From: Bacteroidota bacterium | GTDB lineage: Bacteria > Bacteroidota > Bacteroidia > Chitinophagales > LD1 | DNA length: 38,692 bases | Reading direction: 5' to 3' | NCBI GenBank assembly: GCA_026391075.1 | Contig: JAPLES010000024.1 | Span: 47,119-85,810 of the forward strand | In this document: positions 1-8,070 of the stretch, one piece after another | Numbering within the stretch: position 1 is the stretch's first letter | Layout: every line of letters starts with the position of its first letter | Notes under the pieces: generated by a model | The model's database searches: none | What the model was told of the DNA's origin: nothing | The model's input: the letters and a program-made list of their open reading frames with translations, nothing else | Position numbers and translations under genes: made by a program

Positions 1-28
1 ATTCACTATTTACTATTCACTATTAAAC
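1..28. repeat. Degenerate heptamer tandem tract (ATTCACT-type)
   Basis: Four consecutive 7-nt units read attcact, atttact, attcact and attaaac. The tract begins at the window edge, so it may continue upstream. It lies about 70 nt before the DUF4476 gene start. It belongs to a set of period-7 tracts with different heptamers also seen at 19562, 21162 and 28611. Confidence 0.6.
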
Positions 29-95
29 CTTGGCACCACTTTCGAACTCATACAAGCATAATTTCTTCACCAAAACAAAAAGGAGGAAACAGGTT

Positions 96-944
96 ATGAA
101 TACGATTACACAAAGCAACAACACAAGGTTTGAATCAATGATTCAAAAGAAGATGCAAACGCAAATCAAAAAATTAATGGTGCTTGCACTTTTAGGATTC
201 GCAGCATTCACAGCATTTGCACAGCATGGTCAGCCTAACATCTCCATTCTTAATTTACGATTAAGCGATGGTGCTGCATTCAAAGTTTTTATTGACGGTC
301 AACAAGCAGGCGGAACAGGAACTGTTGCAAAATTCAACAGCACACAAGGTCAACACTATTTGCAGGTTTACAGAATTGGCAGCTCATGGGGTTATGAAAC
401 TATGGACAACGCCTTTAGAGGAAACGTTGTGCTCACCGGAAATGCAGAAGCGTTTGCAACTGTTTATCCCGATATGCAGAAACTGAAATTCGACAACATT
501 GTTGCGTTGAACAACACTCCACATTTTGGAAACAACGAACCAATAGTTTGTTTTTATCCAAGACGTCCACGCCCTAATCTTCATGGAGATGTTACGCAAA
601 TGGCATACACGCATTGCAACGAAACACCGGTTATACCTCAGGCACCTGTTGCACCGCAACCCATGTGCATGAGCGAGTTCAACCAGTTGAAACAAACCAT
701 TGACCATGCAGGTTTCGAAAGCACAAGGTTGAGTATTTTCAAACAGGCGTTGCCTTACAACTACTTTACATCGGCTCAGGTTCGCGACTTAATGGATATG
801 TTTTGGTTCGAAAGCACGAAACTTGAAATGGCAAAACTGGCTTATCCTAAAACCATCGATCAAAACAACTACTACATCGTAAACAATGGCTTCAGTTTTA
901 GCAGCAGTGTAAATGAGTTAGGAGAATATGTAGCCATGAGATAA
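96..944 (+). CDS. Secreted DUF4476 domain protein
   Basis: The product is an exported protein of unknown role, found widely in Bacteroidota. The start is placed at the ATG at 96 because a strong AGGAGG lies at 81-86, nine bases upstream; this is unusually good for this genome. A signal sequence follows (hydrophobic LMVLALLGFAAFTAFAQ), so an inner ATG at 153 that begins a more conventional signal peptide is a possible alternative. The last ~90 residues, from about CMSEFNQLKQTIDH, match the DUF4476 pattern of short helical repeats with FESTRL and FWFESTKLEMAK. The middle contains a Pro-rich linker (PVIPQAPVAPQP). The function of the family is not known. The gene is monocistronic and ends at a hairpin shared with the convergent gene. 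Confidence 0.8.
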   Translation: MNTITQSNNTRFESMIQKKMQTQIKKLMVLALLGFAAFTAFAQHGQPNISILNLRLSDGAAFKVFIDGQQAGGTGTVAKFNSTQGQHYLQVYRIGSSWGYETMDNAFRGNVVLTGNAEAFATVYPDMQKLKFDNIVALNNTPHFGNNEPIVCFYPRRPRPNLHGDVTQMAYTHCNETPVIPQAPVAPQPMCMSEFNQLKQTIDHAGFESTRLSIFKQALPYNYFTSAQVRDLMDMFWFESTKLEMAKLAYPKTIDQNNYYIVNNGFSFSSSVNELGEYVAMR

Positions 945-965
945 GAAGAATTTTTTCTCAAAAGC

Positions 966-1003
966 AAAACCGGCAGCCGAATATTAGTTGCCGGTTTTTT
1001 TTG
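966..1003. terminator. Bidirectional intrinsic terminator
   Basis: Arms AAAACCGGCA (966-975) and TGCCGGTTTT (989-998) form a perfect 10-bp stem with a T run after it on the + strand and an A run before it. It sits between convergent genes; the stop codon of the minus-strand CvfB-like gene (984-986) lies in the loop. Confidence 0.85.
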
Positions 1004-1859
1004 TCTTGTCGGGTATCAGGCGAATGAGATTCTCTTTCAGATCTATTTTTCCTTCCTTGTATAAAATGCCTACTGCCTTCTTAAAGTTCTTCTTGCTAAT
1101 GCCTAGCACCTGATGAATTACTTCGGGCGGAGAAATATCGCTGAGTTGTAAAAAGCCTTTGTGTTCTTTCAATTTGTCGAGCAGCACTTGTGTCACATCC
1201 TTTGCGGCAGCAATTCCCTGGCGTTGCAAAGCCACATCAATCTTTCCGTCTTCACGAATCTTTTTCACGTAACCCGTTACGTGCGTTCCCTTTTCAATAG
1301 GTTTAAATATTTCGTTTTTGAAAAGTATACCCCAGTGTCTGTTGTTGATGATAACGCGAATGCCCACTTCGTTTTCGTAAGTAATCAGCAAATCAACTTC
1401 ATCGTTCTGCTTCAATTCCACATCGCGGTTCTTGATAAACTTGTTGAGGTTGGTAGTAGCCGCAACTCGTTTCGAAGCTTTGTCGAGATAAACAAAAACC
1501 AGATAATATTTATCTACATCCACATGTTGCGCCTGCTCACGAAAAGGCAAAAACAAATCTTTGTCTAAACCCCAATCGAGAAAAGCACCAATGCCACTCA
1601 CTTCCTTCACCAACAAATAAGCCGCTTCACCAACTTTCGCTAATGGTTTTTGAGTGGTCGCGACAGGTCTGTCCTCCGAATCTTTATAGAGAAACACTTC
1701 TACCTCTTTGCCTTCTTTCATTTCAGAAATAATGAATTTCTTTGGAAGCAAAACTTCTTCAACTTCCTCCTCTCCTTTTGGATTTGGGTCAGCCAAATAG
1801 TATCCGTTTTCGGAACGTCTTGAAATTTTAAGTGTATTGAATTTACCGAAGTGAAGCAT
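984..1859 (-). CDS. cvfB: CvfB-like S1 domain RNA-binding protein
   Basis: The 291-residue protein matches the CvfB family (conserved virulence factor B): several S1-type OB-fold modules followed by a C-terminal winged helix. Visible landmarks are the first S1-like region (LPKKFIISEMKEGKEVEVFLYKDS, residues ~39-62), a second with GAFLDWGLDKDLFLP (~91-105), a third with GYVKKIREDGKIDVAL (~196-211), and a C-terminal helical part that probably forms the winged helix. In Firmicutes the family binds RNA and influences virulence gene expression; its job in Bacteroidota is not established. Full length, with no unusual features. The gene is alone and shares a terminator with the convergent DUF4476 gene. 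Confidence 0.8.
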   Translation of the reverse strand: MLHFGKFNTLKISRRSENGYYLADPNPKGEEEVEEVLLPKKFIISEMKEGKEVEVFLYKDSEDRPVATTQKPLAKVGEAAYLLVKEVSGIGAFLDWGLDKDLFLPFREQAQHVDVDKYYLVFVYLDKASKRVAATTNLNKFIKNRDVELKQNDEVDLLITYENEVGIRVIINNRHWGILFKNEIFKPIEKGTHVTGYVKKIREDGKIDVALQRQGIAAAKDVTQVLLDKLKEHKGFLQLSDISPPEVIHQVLGISKKNFKKAVGILYKEGKIDLKENLIRLIPDKTKKTGN

Positions 1860-1927
1860 AGCCTGTTTTGTCTATTGACGAATTATAAATGAAGCCCAAT
1901 GATACGGAGATTAAAACGAAGAACAAC

Positions 1928-1954
1928 GTGCTCGGGTGATCGAGCACTTTTTTT
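1928..1954 (+). terminator. Terminator-like hairpin in a leader region
   Basis: GTGCTCG (1928-1934) and CGAGCAC (1941-1947) form a perfect 7-bp stem with a 6-nt loop and are followed by seven T. The hairpin lies between two divergent gene starts, 40 nt before the adhesin-like gene, so no upstream + strand gene needs it. It could attenuate that gene or block stray transcription. Confidence 0.5.
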
Positions 1955-1993
1955 AATTACTTTTCGACTGCAAAAAACCAAAACCCCTTTGCC

Positions 1994-3037
1994 ATGAAAA
2001 AACATTTACTCAGCTCAGCCTTGTTTCTTTTATCGTTTATTGCGTTTGCACAAACATCATCTACTGCCTGGAAAACCAATTTTGAACCGCGCAAAGTTTT
2101 TATTGAAAACAAATCGCAGTTTAATAACCGTGTAAAAGAAACAGGTTCCGAAATTTTATTCGGCACCGAACGAAATCATTGCGGTATTTATTTTACCAAG
2201 ACAGGACTTGTTTATCGTTTCGAAAAGAAGGAACGTAAACACGTAGAAGAAGATGGTTACAAGTCCGAAAAAAACAGAGAAGAAGAAGAACATGAAATAA
2301 AAACCACAACCGATGTAGTTCAACTTACTTGGCAAAATTCAAATCCTGCTGTCGAAATAATTCCTCTCGAAAAAGCTTCTGATTATTTCAGTTACGAAGT
2401 AAAAGGCAAAGGAATCAATCATGTAAACGCATTCAGCAAACTTTTGTATAAAAATATTTACCCGGGCATTGATGCCGAATATGTTTTTCATGCGCAGGAA
2501 GGAATTAAATATTCATTGATAGTGCATCCCGGTGCCGAAGTTTCGCAGGTAAAAATGAAATACAGCGGTGCATCAAAAATAAGTGCCGATGAATCGGGCA
2601 ATATTCATTTCAAAACTTTGTTCGGAGATATTATTGACCATGCGCCAATTACTTTTTACGAATTTGCTGATAACGCTACCATTGAATCGCACTTCATTCA
2701 AAACGGAAAAACAATTTCGTTTTCACTAGGCAATTACGACAAAACACAAACTGTTATCGTTGATCCCTGGACAACCGTTCCTACACTTCCAAGTGCAAAC
2801 AGTGCTTTCTATATTAAAACCGATACAAGCAATAACGCTTACGTTTATGGAGGTGATTCACCCTTTCGATTAGTGAAATACAATTCAGCGGGAACCATAC
2901 AGTGGACATACAACACTTCATGGACCGGTGGCGATTGGTTTGGCGCGCTCGCCACCAACCGTAACGGGACCTGTTTTATCACCAGAGGAAGTGAGGCAGC
3001 GCTTACTAAAATTGATTCCTCAGGTGCCTTTAAATAG
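1994..3037 (+). CDS. N-terminal part of T9SS surface protein (DUF7948-like), ended by in-frame TAG
   Basis: The reading frame starts with a clear signal peptide (MKKHLLSSALFLLSFIAFAQ) and continues with a region typical of large Bacteroidota surface proteins: FIENKSQFN, then GIYFTKTGLVYRF, NHVNAFSKLLYKNIYPGIDAEY and a VDPWTT segment near residue 257. This resembles the N-terminal DUF7948 domain that precedes bead or repeat domains in gliding-associated proteins. It then enters a propeller-like region and stops at TAG 3035-3037. The codons after the TAG stay in the same frame and continue the same kind of domain to 4672, so this is most likely the first 347 residues of a protein of about 892. 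Either the gene is a pseudogene, the base is an assembly error, or the TAG is read through. Confidence 0.8.
   Translation: MKKHLLSSALFLLSFIAFAQTSSTAWKTNFEPRKVFIENKSQFNNRVKETGSEILFGTERNHCGIYFTKTGLVYRFEKKERKHVEEDGYKSEKNREEEEHEIKTTTDVVQLTWQNSNPAVEIIPLEKASDYFSYEVKGKGINHVNAFSKLLYKNIYPGIDAEYVFHAQEGIKYSLIVHPGAEVSQVKMKYSGASKISADESGNIHFKTLFGDIIDHAPITFYEFADNATIESHFIQNGKTISFSLGNYDKTQTVIVDPWTTVPTLPSANSAFYIKTDTSNNAYVYGGDSPFRLVKYNSAGTIQWTYNTSWTGGDWFGALATNRNGTCFITRGSEAALTKIDSSGAFK
3035..3037 (+). other. In-frame TAG interrupting a T9SS surface protein gene
   Basis: The TAG follows GCC TTT AAA and is followed in the same frame by ACA AAC AGT CCC CCT GGA. No stop occurs in the next 544 codons. A single G-to-A change from TGG (Trp) or C-to-T from CAG (Gln) would explain it. 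TAG also ends other genes here (12553-13164, 16467-17378 and this gene's own 3' end), so genome-wide recoding is unlikely. Confidence 0.85.
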
Positions 3038-3112
3038 ACAAACAGTCCCCCTGGAGCACCGGCAAATGCGATTGAGTATTGGACACTTGATTTTAATTGC
3101 GACCAAACTGAA

Positions 3113-4672
3113 TTGTATGTGGGTGGCACAAAAGACATTCCTTTTTCTTTCACTTTTCGTGGCACTTTGTTCAAAATGAATATTAATAATGGTTCAGTTA
3201 TTAGTTCAGTCGATGTGGTCTTCCCAACTTTTGGTTTTGGTGCTATAGGGTTCAACGAAATACGAAGTATGTGCGCTGCACCAAACGGCAATATGTACTA
3301 TCTCACCCTTGATACTGTTGGGGCAGTATCGCCTGCACTAGCTGTTCAGTTTGGAAAAAAGAGCGGCTATGCTTTTCCTTACTATTTACCTTATAGCAAT
3401 GGAGGAACCGGTCAGGGGCAAAATAATATTCGAGTTACCTCAAACTATATTTACACTACCGATGGCGTGAACGTGCATAAACGCGATATTAACACCGGGG
3501 TAATTATTGATTCAGCAGTTATTGCAAGTGGCTCGCTAAATAACAATAGCGGTGTAGCTATTGATAGTTGCGGTTATGTTTATGTAGGTGCTCAGGACAA
3601 GGTATTGAAATACGATGCCGATTTAAATTTGATTACTACCGCTGCTACGCCCGAAGCTGTTTATGATATTTCTATCAGTAGAAATGGTGATGTATTAGCA
3701 AGCGGTCATAATTTTGCTGTAGCGTTAAACATGTCGGCATGCACGCAGATAAAACAGATTTGTTACATAACTATGCTGGCGAATGCTACTTCTACTAATG
3801 CAAACTGCGGTCAGTGCAACGGCACCGCAATTGCAACTCCCGTTAATGGCACTGCACCGTTCTCTTACTTATGGAACAATGGACAAACAACGCAAACGGC
3901 AAATTCACTTTGTGCGGGTCCATACACTGTTACAATTACTGATGTAAATAGCACTACTGCCACAGCAACTGTTACTATTTCGCAAACAGGTGGAGCAGGT
4001 TCAGCAAGTATTTCAACTGGCACAACCATCATGTGTGCAGGTGACAGTTCACAGGTTTGTTTAAGCGCAACTTACACATCGTATTTATGGAACACAGGTG
4101 CTACTACACAATGTATTGTTGCGCACACCGCAGGCAATTATTATGTAACCGTAACAGATGCCAACGGTTGTACAGCTTCTTCGAATCATCTTGCCATAAA
4201 TGTTTATCCGCTTCCGCCTGTTTCCATTAGCGTAAATGGCGACACACTTACTGCATTCAATGCCGTTACTTATCAGTGGTATTTAAACGGTGGTATTATT
4301 TCAGGGGCAACTTCAAATGTTTATGTGGCAAACCAAAGTGGTAATTATACGGTAGCAGTAACAGATACTAACGGTTGTACCGTTTTATCTAATCCAACTT
4401 ACATGAACGGAACAGGTATTAATGAATTATTGAGCCAAGGAAAAATAAGCGTGTATCCAAATCCATTGCAAAAAGGAAACTGGCATTTAGAAATAAGCAA
4501 AGAATGGTTGAATGCTGTTTGTGAAATTTTTGATGCCGAAGGCAGATTGATTTACAAAGCAGAAATCAAGAATCTGAAATCTGAAGTTCAACTCAATGTG
4601 GCTTCAGGAATTTACATGATGCGATTACATACAAGCCTAAGAAACACTGCTATTGAACTGGTGAAATTATAG
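3113..4672 (+). CDS. C-terminal part of T9SS surface protein with SprB repeat and sorting domain
   Basis: This frame is the direct continuation, across TAG 3035-3037, of the upstream signal-peptide gene. It has no ATG start or signal peptide of its own; 3113 is only a TTG. It carries the rest of a bead/propeller region (GVAIDSCGYVYVGAQDKVLKYD), a SprB-type repeat (CGQCNGTAIATPVNGTAPFS with YLWNNGQTTQT), a second repeat with CAGDSSQVCLSAT and YLWNTGATTQC, an Ig-like segment, and a type A T9SS sorting domain (KISVYPNPLQKGNWHLEI ... ASGIYMMRL). Such proteins are anchored or released at the cell surface and often act in adhesion or gliding. Without read-through this half could not be exported. 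Confidence 0.75.
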   Translation: MYVGGTKDIPFSFTFRGTLFKMNINNGSVISSVDVVFPTFGFGAIGFNEIRSMCAAPNGNMYYLTLDTVGAVSPALAVQFGKKSGYAFPYYLPYSNGGTGQGQNNIRVTSNYIYTTDGVNVHKRDINTGVIIDSAVIASGSLNNNSGVAIDSCGYVYVGAQDKVLKYDADLNLITTAATPEAVYDISISRNGDVLASGHNFAVALNMSACTQIKQICYITMLANATSTNANCGQCNGTAIATPVNGTAPFSYLWNNGQTTQTANSLCAGPYTVTITDVNSTTATATVTISQTGGAGSASISTGTTIMCAGDSSQVCLSATYTSYLWNTGATTQCIVAHTAGNYYVTVTDANGCTASSNHLAINVYPLPPVSISVNGDTLTAFNAVTYQWYLNGGIISGATSNVYVANQSGNYTVAVTDTNGCTVLSNPTYMNGTGINELLSQGKISVYPNPLQKGNWHLEISKEWLNAVCEIFDAEGRLIYKAEIKNLKSEVQLNVASGIYMMRLHTSLRNTAIELVKL

Positions 4673-4875
4673 AACTTTAAAAAAATGATAGTAGAAGGGA
4701 CTCCGTTCTAATTTTCGCGTGAAAACTATGAACTAAATTTTTTCTGTTGTATGCTCTGGCGACAGATGGAAACCCAATTGGAGAACCATAGGTGGAATTG
4801 GTTGTGCAAAACCATTTCGTGAAAATAATCCTGGCTTCAGCAGGGCGCATAAAACAAGAACATCCACATCTCGTG

Positions 4876-4912
4876 AATATCGTTCCAAAGCTTCGGAACG
4901 ATATTTTTATTT
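4876..4912 (+). terminator. Intrinsic terminator before thyA
   Basis: AATATCGTTCC (4876-4886) pairs perfectly with GGAACGATATT (4895-4905), an 11-bp stem followed by a T-rich run. It closes the T9SS surface gene unit, about 200 nt after its stop. I recognise no gene in 4673-4875. Confidence 0.75.
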
Positions 4913-4919
4913 TAGCACC
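4908..4919 (+). promoter_or_regulatory. -7-like box for thyA
   Basis: TATTTTAGCACC resembles the Bacteroidota -7 element TAnnTTTG followed by the GCACC seen in other leaders of this window (22796, 18954). It lies 38 nt before the thyA ATG and overlaps the T run of the terminator. No clear -33 TTTG is seen. Confidence 0.4.
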
Positions 4920-4957
4920 GAATCCATTTGCACTTCAATTATCAATCAGCGTTTCAA

Positions 4958-5839
4958 ATGAAACAGTACCACGATTTACTTCATCATATTATTGATACAG
5001 GCGTTTGGAAAGACGACCGCACCGGCACAGGTACCACAAGCGTGTTTGGCTATCAAATGCGGTTTAATTTAGAAGAAGGATTCCCGTTACTTACCACCAA
5101 AAAGATTTTTACCAAAGCTGTAATTCACGAATTGCTTTGGTTCTTAAAAGGCGAAAGCAATATTCAATACCTCTGCAAAAATGGTGTGCGCATTTGGGAC
5201 GACTGGCCTTATGAAACCTATAAGAAGAGTGAAGCTTTTGGTGGAGAGGAAATAAAAGCATTTGCGCAAAAAATTGCGAATGATGATGCATTTGCGAAGC
5301 AATGGGGAAATCTCGGTCCGGTATACGGTTACCAATGGAGAAGTTGGCCTGCAGCAAACGGGCAATCTATTGACCAGATTACAAATCTCATTCAGCAAAT
5401 AAAAAAGAATCCTCACTCACGCAGATTGATTGTGAGCGCATGGAACGTTCCTTACATTGAAGAAATGGCGTTGCCTCCTTGCCATACCATGTTTCAGTTT
5501 TATGTTAGTGAAGGCAAGTTGAGTTGCCAGTTGTATCAACGAAGTGCTGATGTGTTTTTAGGTGTGCCTTTCAATATTGCTTCGTATGCTTTACTCACCA
5601 TGATGATTGCGCAGGTTTGCGATTTAGGTCTCGGTGATTTTGTTCACACGTTTGGTGATGTGCATCTTTACTCTAATCATGTGGAGCAGGCAAAACTTCA
5701 ACTGAGCAGAGATTTTCGTGACTTGCCACAAATGCATATCAATCCTTCAGTAAAAAATATTTTCGATTTTAAGTTTGAAGATTTTGAATTGAAGAACTAC
5801 AACCCGCATCCGCATATTGCTGCAGAAGTAGCGGTATAA
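4958..5839 (+). CDS. thyA: Thymidylate synthase
   Basis: ThyA methylates dUMP to dTMP using 5,10-methylene-tetrahydrofolate, in the cytoplasm. The 293-residue sequence shows the N-terminal [17 protein letters not shown] (residues 20-36), the PLLTTKK motif (43-49), the active-site Cys175 in [13 protein letters not shown], and the phosphate-binding [24 protein letters not shown]. It ends in the usual form [10 protein letters not shown], close to the E. coli PHPxIKMxMAV end. It is about 30 residues longer than the E. coli enzyme, with an insertion around residues 85-115 that is common in other ThyA proteins. The start at 4958 (MKQYHDLL) matches the family; the longer frame from 4928 adds residues without support. 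The usual folate partner, dihydrofolate reductase, is not next to it. Confidence 0.97.
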   Translation: MKQYHDLLHHIIDTGVWKDDRTGTGTTSVFGYQMRFNLEEGFPLLTTKKIFTKAVIHELLWFLKGESNIQYLCKNGVRIWDDWPYETYKKSEAFGGEEIKAFAQKIANDDAFAKQWGNLGPVYGYQWRSWPAANGQSIDQITNLIQQIKKNPHSRRLIVSAWNVPYIEEMALPPCHTMFQFYVSEGKLSCQLYQRSADVFLGVPFNIASYALLTMMIAQVCDLGLGDFVHTFGDVHLYSNHVEQAKLQLSRDFRDLPQMHINPSVKNIFDFKFEDFELKNYNPHPHIAAEVAV

Positions 5840-5862
5840 CCAAATAATTATTTTCGCAACTC

Positions 5863-7014
5863 ATGAAAGTTTATCTCGATAACGCGGCTACCACTCCACT
5901 CAGTAAAGAAGTGCTGGACGAAATGTTGCCATACCTTACCGAGCATTTCGGTAATCCATCGTCTATTCATTCGTATGGAAGAAAGGCGAAGGCAGCAGTA
6001 GAACGTGCAAGAAAAATTGTTGCAAAATATCTCAACGCATCTACAGCAGAAATTTTTTTCACCGGCTCAGGAACCGAAGCGAGCAACACGATTATAAAAT
6101 GTTCGGTTCGTGATTTAGGAGTGAAAAGAATTATCACTTCTCGCATTGAACACCACTGTGTTTTGCATTCGGTGGAAACCATGGCGAATGAAGGTATTCA
6201 GGTTGACTATGTGAAATTAGATGAGAAAGGCGGAGTTGATTTAAACGACCTCGAAAATTTGTTGAAGGCAAGTGACAAGAAAACACTAGTGAGTTTAATG
6301 CATGCAAATAATGAAATTGGAACTATGCTCAACCTTGAAGCGGTTTCTGATATTTGCAAAACACATCAAGCAATCTTTCATTCAGATACGGTGCAAACCA
6401 TTGGCTACTTTCCTTTCGATGTACAGAAAACACAGATTCATTTTATCAGCGGCTCTGCTCATAAATTTCACGGACCCAAAGGCGTTGGTTTTATTTATAT
6501 CAATGGCGAAGCGGCTATAAAACCTTTTATAGATGGTGGCGCACAGGAGCGCAACATGCGCGCTGGAACAGAAAATGTTTACGGCATTGTTGGTTTAGGC
6601 AAAGCACTCGAACTTGCATTGGAACATGGCGAGGAAAGCAAAAAATATATTTCGGGTTTGAAGCACTACATGATTGACAAACTGAAAACCGAAATTGACG
6701 GAATTGATTTTAACGGTGATATTTCTGATGAAGGCAGTAATTATAAAGTGTTGAGTGTTTCATTGCCACCTTGCGCAAAGGCAGAACTCACTCTTTTTAA
6801 TTTAGACATGGCAGGAGTTGCAGCCAGCGGTGGCAGTGCCTGTAGTTCGGGTTCCGAAAAAGGCTCGCATGTGTTAGAAGCTATTGGTGCAAACCCAAAT
6901 CGCAAAGCTGTTCGCTTTTCGTTCAGCAAATACAATACAAAAGAAGAAATTGATTACGCGATTAGTGTGGTCAAAAAGGTGATTGAACCTGTTTTGGCAA
7001 TTCCGGTTATTTAA
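5863..7014 (+). CDS. Cysteine desulfurase (NifS/IscS family)
   Basis: A PLP-dependent enzyme that removes sulfur from cysteine and hands it to Fe-S cluster or tRNA thiolation pathways. The 383-residue protein shows the N-terminal YLDNAATTPL, the GSGTEASN motif (69-75), PLP Lys201 in GSAHKFHGPKG, and the catalytic loop with Cys327 in SGGSACSSGS. The short loop around the cysteine fits the group I (IscS/NifS) type rather than SufS. It lies 23 nt after thyA, possibly co-transcribed, though a TATTTTCG box at about 5850 could be its own promoter. There is no iscU, iscA or sufBCD gene nearby, so the acceptor cannot be named and a symbol is withheld. Confidence 0.93.
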   Translation: MKVYLDNAATTPLSKEVLDEMLPYLTEHFGNPSSIHSYGRKAKAAVERARKIVAKYLNASTAEIFFTGSGTEASNTIIKCSVRDLGVKRIITSRIEHHCVLHSVETMANEGIQVDYVKLDEKGGVDLNDLENLLKASDKKTLVSLMHANNEIGTMLNLEAVSDICKTHQAIFHSDTVQTIGYFPFDVQKTQIHFISGSAHKFHGPKGVGFIYINGEAAIKPFIDGGAQERNMRAGTENVYGIVGLGKALELALEHGEESKKYISGLKHYMIDKLKTEIDGIDFNGDISDEGSNYKVLSVSLPPCAKAELTLFNLDMAGVAASGGSACSSGSEKGSHVLEAIGANPNRKAVRFSFSKYNTKEEIDYAISVVKKVIEPVLAIPVI

Positions 7015-7045
7015 AAGTAATGTGGTGACAGGTGACGGAGGGAAT

Positions 7046-8026
7046 CTACTTCGGTAATTCAGGTTGACGATTTGGTTCGCCATATAAAGGAACAGGAATA
7101 GGGGGATTGTCGTTTTCATTAATTCCAAACGTGAAAACATTTTCAACCCAGTTCCAGTAATTATTTTTCCAAACAAAACCTTCGTAAGTGCCATCGGGCA
7201 CATAACTGAAAGTAGCGCCTTTGCCTTTATCGTTTGGTGGCGCTACATGGTCAAACACAATCATTTCAAGATTACGGTCGTAGTTCATTACCGTTGGCGC
7301 TTTGTATTTATACTCAATAAAAAAACGACTGAGTGTATCTGTTCCCTTATAACGCGTAGAGTCTTCATCGTACTTAGCAATAAAAAGTGGTGCACCGAAT
7401 TTTGGTTTGCCGTTTACATCGAAGGTCAATATCTCAATTACTTTTCTACGCGTAATGGCATCGGCACCTTCAAAACCAAAGATGGTGTAAATAGTTTTTG
7501 TGTCGGCTTGTTTTTGAACTATGCCATAGTAGAGTGCACCATACCAATTTTCGTTTGTAGTAACTATCTGCGGCTCATATTGCATGGTATCACTCAAATC
7601 GTAAAGTGGAAACATTTTGAGTTTGGTGCTGCGCATTTGAATTAAACCATGGTAACGAAAATGTCCTTTTGGCAAAACCAATTGCCAGGTAAAAATTCGA
7701 AACAAACTATCGGGCGAATAAATCTTTGAAACAGTTTCAAACGAATCGAAAGGAAAGTAGAAGGAGTTGTCGAATTTTATTGCGGCAACTAATTTTGGAA
7801 TAAAAGCATAACAGGATTTTTGGCGAACAGCAAGCAACGTATCGTATGTGAAAGCATTCGACAATTGATGCAGTGTGTCTTCCAGCAATCTTATTTTCTG
7901 CAAATCTGTTTTAAGAAGCGAATGATTTTCTTTTATAACCGGAGTAGGTTTGGGCTTATTAAATTTTTGTGCAAACAAAAAGCCCGATAGAAACAGGAAA
8001 AAAAAAGCAACGGATATTTTTTTCAT
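7046..8026 (-). CDS. Exported protein of unknown function
   Basis: The 326-residue protein begins with a typical Bacteroidota signal peptide (MKKISVAFFFLFLSGFLFAQ). The mature part is Pro/Lys rich at first, then rich in aromatic residues: FYFPFDSFETVSKIYSPD, FRIFTWQLVLPKGHFRYHGLIQM and NENWYGALYYGIVQ. I do not recognise a named domain. The repeated strand-like blocks with polar turns could form a soluble beta-rich periplasmic protein. It is convergent with the cysteine desulfurase (32-nt gap) and follows the accC gene in the same direction after 44 nt, so the two could share a transcript. No catalytic motif is obvious. Confidence 0.75.
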   Translation of the reverse strand: MKKISVAFFFLFLSGFLFAQKFNKPKPTPVIKENHSLLKTDLQKIRLLEDTLHQLSNAFTYDTLLAVRQKSCYAFIPKLVAAIKFDNSFYFPFDSFETVSKIYSPDSLFRIFTWQLVLPKGHFRYHGLIQMRSTKLKMFPLYDLSDTMQYEPQIVTTNENWYGALYYGIVQKQADTKTIYTIFGFEGADAITRRKVIEILTFDVNGKPKFGAPLFIAKYDEDSTRYKGTDTLSRFFIEYKYKAPTVMNYDRNLEMIVFDHVAPPNDKGKGATFSYVPDGTYEGFVWKNNYWNWVENVFTFGINENDNPPIPVPLYGEPNRQPELPK

Positions 8027-8070
8027 CAGCTAGTAAACGCGTTAGGGCTGCGTTTTATTGTGGCACAAAT

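Noticed and set aside
3035-3037. TAG as a sense codon in this genome
   Set aside because: Several normal genes here end with TAG, including the downstream half of the same gene.
4792-4995. 67-codon frame before thyA
   Set aside because: It runs through a terminator hairpin and overlaps thyA in another frame; no domain or start signal.
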